Assembly (NCBI RefSeq): GCF_949987515.2
Contig: NC_082701.1
Span: forward strand, 35,543,755 to 35,607,754
Direction of reading: 5' to 3'
Length of the DNA stretch: 64,000 nt
Origin: Delphinus delphis
Taxonomy: Eukaryota; Chordata; Mammalia; Artiodactyla; Delphinidae
Shown: positions 59,111 through 64,000 of the stretch, in pieces
Layout: each line of letters opens with the position of its first letter
Numbering within the stretch: position 1 is the first letter of the stretch
Program-made: the position numbers and the translations under genes
Notes under the pieces: generated by a model
The model's input: the letters and a program-made list of their open reading frames with translations, nothing else
The model's database searches: none
Told to the model about the DNA's origin: nothing

Positions 59111-62100
59111 ATTAGAGCTTGGATTCCATCACATATTTTTATTTCTGATTAGTCATGTTTTTTTGCTTATACTATGGATACCCCATATTTGAATAGAGAA
59201 TGGACTCAAGTTATGGAACAAATTAAGTCAATTTATAAATCAGATACTTATTGATTTGCTAAGTAACGAGTCTCTATAAAGATGCTTGACTGGCTTCCCT
59301 GATGTCAGCCAAGATTTGATGTCCAATTACAAACTATTATCAAATGTTTTACCCTAAATGTAGTTTCTGCTATATTTTATCTTTGGGATAGTAGCACTAA
59401 GGGCTCTTAGAATGAGCTTTATGAAAAACAGTAAGCTTGTGCAGAAGTAGTAGAAAATAGCCAGCTTCCTTTCTTTTTCTTCACAATTTAAAACTGACCC
59501 CATAGCCTCTTACTCCCAAAAGCCTCCTCCTTTCTCTATGCTCCAGGTAAGTGCTCAAAACTCAAAGAATTTTAACTGAGAATCTCAATTCTGACCCTTC
59601 ATCAGCCTTATTCATAATGGCTGTATATACTCTTGTTGGGGGTTGTGCAGGTGGTACAGCTGCTTAAGACAAATTGCTACTGAGATTTTCCTTACTGGAC
59701 ATTTCAGAAAATGTAATAAATTTCTTACTACCACAGCAGTCTTTCTTCTAATTCAATCAGCTCTTCAGTCATTCCAGAGTGAACAATGAGTAGTGAGTGT
59801 GTACTGAAGTGATCTGCTGGGGTCTGACCAGATTACTGTCAAAAATAGATGGCGACTGTTTTAGAAATTCTCTGAAAAAGAAGGATAGATCTTTTTTTAA
59901 ATGGGTAACAAAGAGAAATACTAAAGACACATCAAGTGGGAGGAAGTTTTATGAATAAAGATATGGAACTCACAAAGGTGGTGTATTTGGAGGGAAAGAA
60001 GCATTTAAAAGGAATACTCAATTGCAAGAAAGCCTAATGTGTGGCCATATTGAAAACACAAGACTATGCATTTGATATCTTGTATTAGACTGTGAGAGTG
60101 AGACAGTTACTGATATGAGTCCCCATATCCATAACTCACAGTACTATGATCACCATTTATAATGATTAAGAAAGGGAAACACTATAAATGAGTCACTGAA
60201 GACATAATTCTTTAGAGAGGAAATCATTTTTGTTATATCTGATGTTTAAATATCAAGTAAGAAAAAAACAATTTCTCAAATTGGGGATTTTAAAACAATG
60301 TTTTGCCTTAAAATGCTCTTGTTTGACTGAATTAATAATTTCCCTGTATTACACACAGTTCCCAGACTGGGAGAGAGTTTAGAGCAATTTTATATTTACA
60401 GAAAACTTTCATTGCACAGTGTTTCACAGATGGGTGTATGCTTTATGTAGAGGCCATATTAGATCCACTTCTGAAACCCAGTAGACTCCCAATAACACAG
60501 AACTGTTCTACCCACAAATTAGGAAACTGTGCTCTCAGAAACAAGTAGCATAGAATGCCCTCAAGGAGAAAAAGATGAAGAAATAAGACTTTCCTACCAT
60601 ATCTGATTTTCGAATATTAGCTTAGAAAGTTAAATGTTTTTATTCAGATAAATGAAGATGGCTACATGGTGAGCTGCATGGGGCTCTATTAAAAAGAAGG
60701 AATAATCAATCAATTAATCAGATCTCCTTGGGACAGGAATCAGTTTATCCAGCCCTCTTCCACTACATCTAAATAAGAAAAAGTCAATCAAATGGCTGAG
60801 AATGGAGTGATGCAGAACCAGGATGGGCACTAAGAGTGAGGACATATAGGGAGTAAATAGAGACCAAGGCTTTAGGAAGTACACAGGACTACCACAAAAG
60901 ATCTGCAAGAAGATCAAAAGGATAAAGAAAACCTTAGGTGAAATAGCAATGTTTAACTCAATGATCCTAATCTTTTATGAGGGCAAGTTCTATTATACCC
61001 ATAAAGAGTCAAACACCTTTTGACTTCTATAACCCAAGATTCTATACGCAGGTTGTACATTACAGTGAGTTGAATGATTGGAGAAGAGAAATTTCAATTA
61101 TGTATTATGAAGGGAAATTGTGCCTAGAAGGGAGAATTATGAAATAAATAATCTGGAGGGAAATAGTGTTTTTTGAGTCCTACTGTGACCTGATGAGAAT
61201 TGGCTAATGTGTAATAAACAAAGAAGTGCCAGCAATGCAAATAAAGTTGAGAAACCGTGAGACAATTTTCATTCCATCAATGCCATTAAAGCTAGTGAGG
61301 TTTAAGTTTTGGAAGTTAGAAAATAAAACCTTAAGGATCTTTGGCAGAAGTAAAGAGTAGACAGGTTTGGAATAATATAAAGAATTTGAAAAGTATGATG
61401 TAAACCAGGAATTTCAAAAATAAAGGCTGTAACTATCAAATTGTTTTATTAGATAACATCTGTTAGATATTATGCTAGGTGGGAAAGGAAGTTTAAAATG
61501 CACAGATGATTCTCAGAGGAGAATATTTCAAGAGGAGCAAAGAAGATATGAAATATTCATACAACTAATTTAAACAACAATGCTTGAGTAGAAGATGAGG
61601 TCTGAAAAATCAATAACTAACATAAAGTTAGAGAGTAAGATAGAAATGGAAAATTTGATCTAAATGAAAGAGCATTTTAAAAGGCAGATTAAGGAGAGAA
61701 GGATGTAATGATACTGAAAAGGGTAGGAGCTGTTGCATTTTTACTTGGATCTGGAAATAGGAAGAAGAGGGGAGCTGTGATCGGGCAATTATTTACAACA
61801 CAAATGAATTTCTTACTTGCAGGCAAGTAATTGCCATAGAGACAGACATAATTTAATTTCTTGGCAGTTTTTTCTGCCTTAATAATATAATTCTATTTGA
61901 TTTAAGTGAGATAATATTTGTAAAACATCTGGCCAAGTAAATATAGATTCACTTTTCTTAAACCCCTACATCAAGGATCTTTGAAAACATTATCAATGTA
62001 TATACAGTAGAGTTTCTAAATAGTTTTGTTTTGCCTCTCTAGACATCCTAGAAGATCACTAATGTAAATAATCAGTTTTTTTAAAAATCTAACTATTAAG

Positions 62101-62632
62101 TGCTCATATGATTAATATATTTTAAATATCTGGACCATTGTAAAACAATATTAACATGATTTTTCTGAATATTTCAGTAATGGAGGCTTAAGTATCTCTA
62201 GGCTGTGCTGCGCAGCTAGACATAACATGTCTCATTGTCACCACATTGTCTCTCTAACATTAATACTCAAAATGATCAGAAGGTAAAACAATTTCAAACT
62301 CAGCTAGGAAAATACATGCAGATATTGAGAAAATGAACAATGAATACAACAGAAGAAAATAACACTTTTGCAAAAGTTACATTTATAAAGTATAAAGGAA
62401 GATGTAGGGTGACATGTTACAGCAAGAAAAAAAATGCAGTTTTCTGAAAGGAAATAGTGAAAAGAAATTAACAAATGGTATTGTTTGAAACATTAAAGAA
62501 AAAAAGCTCATGAAATGAGAATAATTATTTTATGTTAGTCCTTAAATGGATGTTCGTGTTGTAAATGTTTATATAATGTATTTTTATCTATATATCTGTT
62601 ATTTTAATTGAACTTCTTATCAAAACCTTTCC

Positions 62633-64000
62633 ACACTGCAGAAATAAAAAAGATCATGAGAGATTACTACAAGCAACTCTATGCCAATAAAATGGACAAT
62701 CTGGAAGAAATGGACAAATTCTTAGAAACGCACAACCTGCCAAGACTGATTCAGGAAGAAATAGAAAATATGAACAGACCAATCACAAGCACTAAAATTG
62801 AAATTGTGATTAAAAATCTTCCAACAAACAAAAGCCCAGGACCAGATGGCTTCACAGGCGAATTCTATCAAACATTTAGAGAAGAGCTAACACCTATCTT
62901 TCTCAAACTCTTCCAAAATATAGCAGAGGGAGGAACACTCCCAAATTCCTTCTACTAGGCCACCATCACCTTGATACCAAAACCAAAGATGTCATAAAGA
63001 AAGAAACCTACAGGCCAATATCACGGATGAAAATAGATGCAAAGATCCTCAACAAAATACTAGCAAACAGAATCCAACAGCACATTAAACGGATCATACA
63101 CCATGATCAAGTGGGATTTATTCCAGGAATGCAAGGATTCCTCAATATACGCAAATATATCAATATGATAAACCATATTAACAAATTGAAGGAGAAAAAC
63201 CATATGATCATCTCAATAGATGCAGAGAAAGCTTTTGACAAAATTCAACACCCATTTATGATAAAAACCCTGCAGAAAGTAGGCATAGAGGGAACTTTCC
63301 TCAACATAATAAAGACCATATATGACAAGCCACAGCAAACATCATCTTCAATGGTGAAAAACTGAAAGCATTTCCACTAAGATCATGAAGAAGACAGGGT
63401 TGCCCACTCTCACCACTCTTATTCAACATAGTTTTGGAAGTTTTACCCACAGCAATCAGAGAAGAAAAGGAAATAAAAGGAATCCAAATCAGAAAAGAAG
63501 ACGTAAAGCTGTCACTGTTTGCAGATGACATGATACTATACATAGAGAATCCTAAAGATGCTACCAGAAAACTACTAGAGCTAATCAATGAATTTGGTAA
63601 AGTAGCAGGATACAAAATTAATGCACAGAAATCTCTGGCATTCCTATACACTAAGGATGAAAAATCTGAAAGTGAAATCAAGAAAACACTCCCATTTACC
63701 ATTGCAACAAAAAGAATAAAATATCTAGTAATAAACCTACCTAAGGAGACAAAAGACCTGTATGCAGAAAATTATAAGACACTGATGAAAGAAATTAAAG
63801 ATGATGCAAATAGATGGAGAGATATACCATGTTCTTGGACTGGAAGTATCAACATTGTGAAAATGACTCTACTACCCAAAGCAATCTATAGATTCAATGC
63901 AATCCCTATCAAACTATCACTGGAATTTTTCACAGAACTAGAACAAAAAATTTCGCAATTTGTATGGAAACACAAAAGACCCCGAATAGCCAAAGCAATC
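62633..64000 (+). mobile_element. 5'-truncated L1 (runs past window end)
   Basis: Plus-strand L1 that begins inside ORF2 at about 62633 and continues to the window edge. It is closely similar to L1 B in reverse complement. The 3' end and any TSD partner are outside the window. Confidence 0.93.
62640..64000 (+). pseudogene. L1 ORF2 fragment (reverse transcriptase), broken
   Basis: Reads through the reverse-transcriptase domain. 62640-62958 is open ([17 protein letters not shown]) and ends at a TAG at 62956. A four-base loss near 62985 shifts the frame. 63027-63365 is open again ([31 protein letters not shown]). The FADD box is preserved at about 63519-63530 but in another frame. The open frame extends about 10 codons into the left flank, a chance read-through. 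Confidence 0.9.

Larger units (their letters stand above)
58290..62630. other. gene-free interval
   Basis: The longest stretch without L1 in the right half. It holds a 59-bp tandem duplication and a weak MIR. Open frames are all short. No exon, promoter or RNA gene could be supported. Confidence 0.65.

Noticed and set aside
1..64000. A new host gene system or bacterial-type operon.
   Set aside because: I found no set of clustered frames with ribosome sites and no host exon. The window is dominated by retrotransposon fossils.

Overview
This window looks like AT-rich, gene-poor mammalian nuclear DNA, almost certainly from a cetacean. The diagnostic feature is a tRNA-derived SINE present twice (29054-29266 plus, 23377-23590 minus). 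Its head, its A and B boxes and its body match the CHR-type SINE family of whales and dolphins. I found no host protein-coding exon, rRNA, functional tRNA or CRISPR array. By my boundary estimates about two thirds of the 64 kb is LINE-1 (L1) retrotransposon.

Layout: 1-1490 is the 3' end of a plus-strand L1. 1500-3064 holds fragments of old L1s. 3076-10295 is a full-length minus-strand L1 (called A), inserted into an old L1-like element with a target-site duplication (TSD). 10307-13676 is mostly old single-copy DNA with MIR and L2 fossils and a (TA)n array. 13693-21288 is a second full-length minus-strand L1 (B), the youngest by appearance: an exact 16-bp TSD, an intact 297-codon ORF1, a CpG-rich 5'UTR with internal tandem duplications, but an ORF2 with four stops and three frameshifts. 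21467-28611 is an older full-length minus-strand L1 (C) with a SINE inserted in ORF2 and a (CA)n in its 3' part. 28677-29280 holds a MIR and the plus-strand SINE. 29800-32310 is a 5'-truncated minus-strand L1, followed by old plus-strand L1 pieces to 33420. 33425-37290 has no gene. 37296-39590 is L1 3' sequence on the plus strand. 42201-46754 is a plus-strand L1 (D) with its 5'UTR joined directly to ORF2. 46755-51040 holds a possible solo LTR, a MER5A-like element and an L2 end. 51050-54712 is a minus-strand L1 (E) with two internal deletions. 55560-58275 is an older minus-strand L1 (F) lacking most of ORF2. 58290-62630 shows no gene but a 59-bp tandem duplication. 62633-64000 is the start of another plus-strand L1.

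No host genes work together here. The coding logic is that of L1: ORF1p (RNA-binding chaperone) and ORF2p (endonuclease plus reverse transcriptase) act in cis to copy the L1 RNA, and in trans they mobilise the SINEs. Only ORF1 of L1 B is still open; every ORF2 is broken, so none of these copies should move on its own.

The most interesting signals lie in the L1 5'UTRs. Four copies carry, antisense to L1, a pyrimidine tract ending in CAG directly followed by a GTAYGT-like donor. This has the layout of a recursive (zero-length-exon) splice site and sits about 160 bp inside the L1 edge, where antisense-promoter transcripts would leave the element. Overlapping antisense ORFs end in nearly the same peptide in two copies. 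L1 B also shows a 280-bp tandem duplication and a 38-bp GC-rich minisatellite in its promoter region. Three L1s keep both ends but have lost internal segments.
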